Shown: one piece after another, positions 7,101 through 7,184 of the stretch
How positions within the stretch are numbered: the first letter of the stretch is position 1
How the letters are laid out: each line of letters opens with the position of its first letter
Origin: Gemmatimonas phototrophica
GTDB lineage: Bacteria; Gemmatimonadota; Gemmatimonadetes; Gemmatimonadales; Gemmatimonadaceae
Direction of reading: 5' to 3'
NCBI GenBank assembly: GCA_945870175.1
Contig: CAMBRJ010000149.1
Span: 1-7,184, forward strand
Length of the DNA stretch: 7,184 bases
Made by a program: the position numbers and the translations under genes
Notes under the pieces: model-generated
Database searches by the model: none
Seen by the model: the letters and a program-made list of their open reading frames with translations, nothing else
What the model was told of the DNA's origin: nothing

Positions 7101-7151
7101 CAGCAGGCACAGCAGCATCGCCGTGCGCGCCAGACGCCGCATTGCGCACAT
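4116..7151 (-). CDS. Secreted zinc peptidase-PD40 propeller-outer-membrane barrel protein
   Basis: A 1011-residue exported protein. A signal peptide (basic MRRLAR, hydrophobic core, cleavage after AHA at about 26) precedes a gluzincin-like peptidase domain (about 35-280). Its zinc site is H128-E129-L-A-H132 with E168 in the WVKEG motif as likely third ligand, and it resembles the peptidase MA family. A beta-propeller region (about 285-620) follows with PD40/TolB-type blades: WSPDGQRIA (457-465), FTPDGKRLVWVSD (502-514) and VSPDGSRVAALFY (560-572). The C-terminal part (about 645-1011) looks like an outer-membrane barrel, with alternating strands, a surface-antigen-like end and a terminal Phe. 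An RGD/RGG repeat lies between blades (about 381-400). I infer a barrel-anchored peptidase; substrate and surface orientation are unknown. The ATG at 7151 overlaps a stop codon (TGATG) in another frame, suggesting coupling. The ATG at 7142 is an equally good signal-peptide start, and neither has a strong Shine-Dalgarno site. Confidence 0.85.
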   Translation of the reverse strand: MCAMRRLARTAMLLCLLAAMAPTAHAQVDPRGTMRTIAMPHFRVHFRPDQEALARRAAFLAETAYAQLSRELAPPAGPVDLLIADNVDASNGYAQVFPTNRVVIYAVPPIALRELRFHDEWLRMVITHELAHIFQIDRARGAWALGRVVFGRNPLFFPNALTPSWVKEGLAVHYESKFTGSGRSVSTGFPMIARTAVRDAFVPGPQRWSLSTSQFPGGQTAYAWGTLLMNRSALQRDGGMRRFVDITAANVVPFLLSRTSRQAFGASFDSLFARMTDSLRRVTAALPGDSVWQAVSANGWYAASPRWVGVDSIVWSASNGREVTGLYIAPAGHPGVGAPRRLAWRNTLDVNAPVPGDTSGAMVFAQSERLDPYIVRSDLYRSRRGDRGGDRRGDRGGEMRLTKGARLSQPDVRADGRIVAVQLGADRTRLVRVSATGDSIVPITPDVVSERWAEPRWSPDGQRIAAVQLLATGEQRVVVMDVSGALQLAVAGARGVFSSPSFTPDGKRLVWVSDRSGRSQLETAPIAARGAPTDTLRWREEREEVRVASSVSSGVFDPTVSPDGSRVAALFYRADGYHVSWAPLDTVGVIARSAWYPPTNVTDLSVSNVAALSGRAASAVATRYAPLRQLVPRYWMPLIGEGRTGAATYGASTSGIDILGRHSWTANALVQPQLRETDAFASYRYAGLGIQLLDLSAQQEWDGTFRAVNDSGATLGLVARRRRFVTGSSTWRVPRVRRSVSATLGAQYELRDFTSVVDSALGGPNSLLRTGTRYGSIFASSSVSTARLGARGVSVEEGFTLSGSTAYRWRENDPTASGAWRSIVGARHYLPLNLPGFSRHVIATRATIGVAQQTSTTDFSVGGTSGQSAELLPGVVIGDPSRTFSLRGVAPGTQRGIRALAGGVEYRAPLVLFRRLPSPFTLFVDRMSVTLFSDAARAWCPGALARSENVVCERPGKRDGWLASAGAELVVDLAVQYDTPYRLRIGGAAPYVAPRDVSRVGAFYVTLGGYF
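5961..6008 (-). repeat. 12-bp in-frame tandem repeat inside the propeller region
   Basis: Three copies of ACCGCSGCGATC follow each other (5961-5972, 5973-5984, 5985-5996), the middle one differing at one base. A degenerate fourth copy follows (5997-6008). The unit length keeps the frame and encodes an Arg/Gly/Asp-rich stretch with two RGD triplets (residues about 384-386 and 392-394) between propeller strands. It probably forms an exposed loop and could vary in copy number by slippage. Confidence 0.75.
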
Positions 7152-7184
7152 CACGGCTGCAGCACGGGCGTAAAGATCCGGAAG

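Overview
The window is GC-rich chromosomal DNA from an aerobic or facultative, Gram-negative-type bacterium. A Gemmatimonadota member (Gemmatimonas-like) is my best guess. It rests on the high GC content, the B12-dependent ribonucleotide reductase, and above all the secreted protein that joins a zinc peptidase, PD40 propeller blades and an outer-membrane barrel. The taxonomic call is an inference from gene content, not a database result.

Layout, left to right. (1) Positions 2-271, plus strand: the 3' part of a small VF530/DUF2132-family gene whose product ends in a Pro/Thr/Glu-rich tail. (2) Positions 326-364: a strong hairpin with T runs on both strands, placed between this gene and the convergent next gene, so probably a shared bidirectional terminator. 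(3) Positions 389-2980, minus strand: nrdJ, the adenosylcobalamin-dependent (class II) ribonucleotide reductase, complete, with a clear ribosome binding site. (4) Positions 2981-3457: a long non-coding leader/promoter region for nrdJ. It has an 18-bp near-perfect dyad close to the gene and an AT-rich zone with another inverted repeat farther upstream. (5) Positions 3458-3949, minus strand: a gamma-carbonic-anhydrase-family hexapeptide-repeat protein. (6) Positions 3950-4115: a short gap holding four quasi-tandem 9-10-bp units ending in CGCG, likely a dispersed intergenic repeat. (7) Positions 4116-7151, minus strand: a large exported protein with a gluzincin peptidase domain, a beta-propeller and a C-terminal beta-barrel.

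The three minus-strand genes point the same way, but the 166-bp and 477-bp gaps and their unrelated functions argue against a single tight operon. nrdJ makes deoxyribonucleotides, the gamma-CA homologue is a cytoplasmic metal-dependent housekeeping protein, and the large protein acts at the outer membrane. No RNA gene, CRISPR array, insertion sequence or phage gene was seen. The most unusual items are the peptidase-propeller-barrel protein with its internal 12-bp tandem repeat, the CGCG repeat cluster, and the dyad ahead of nrdJ.
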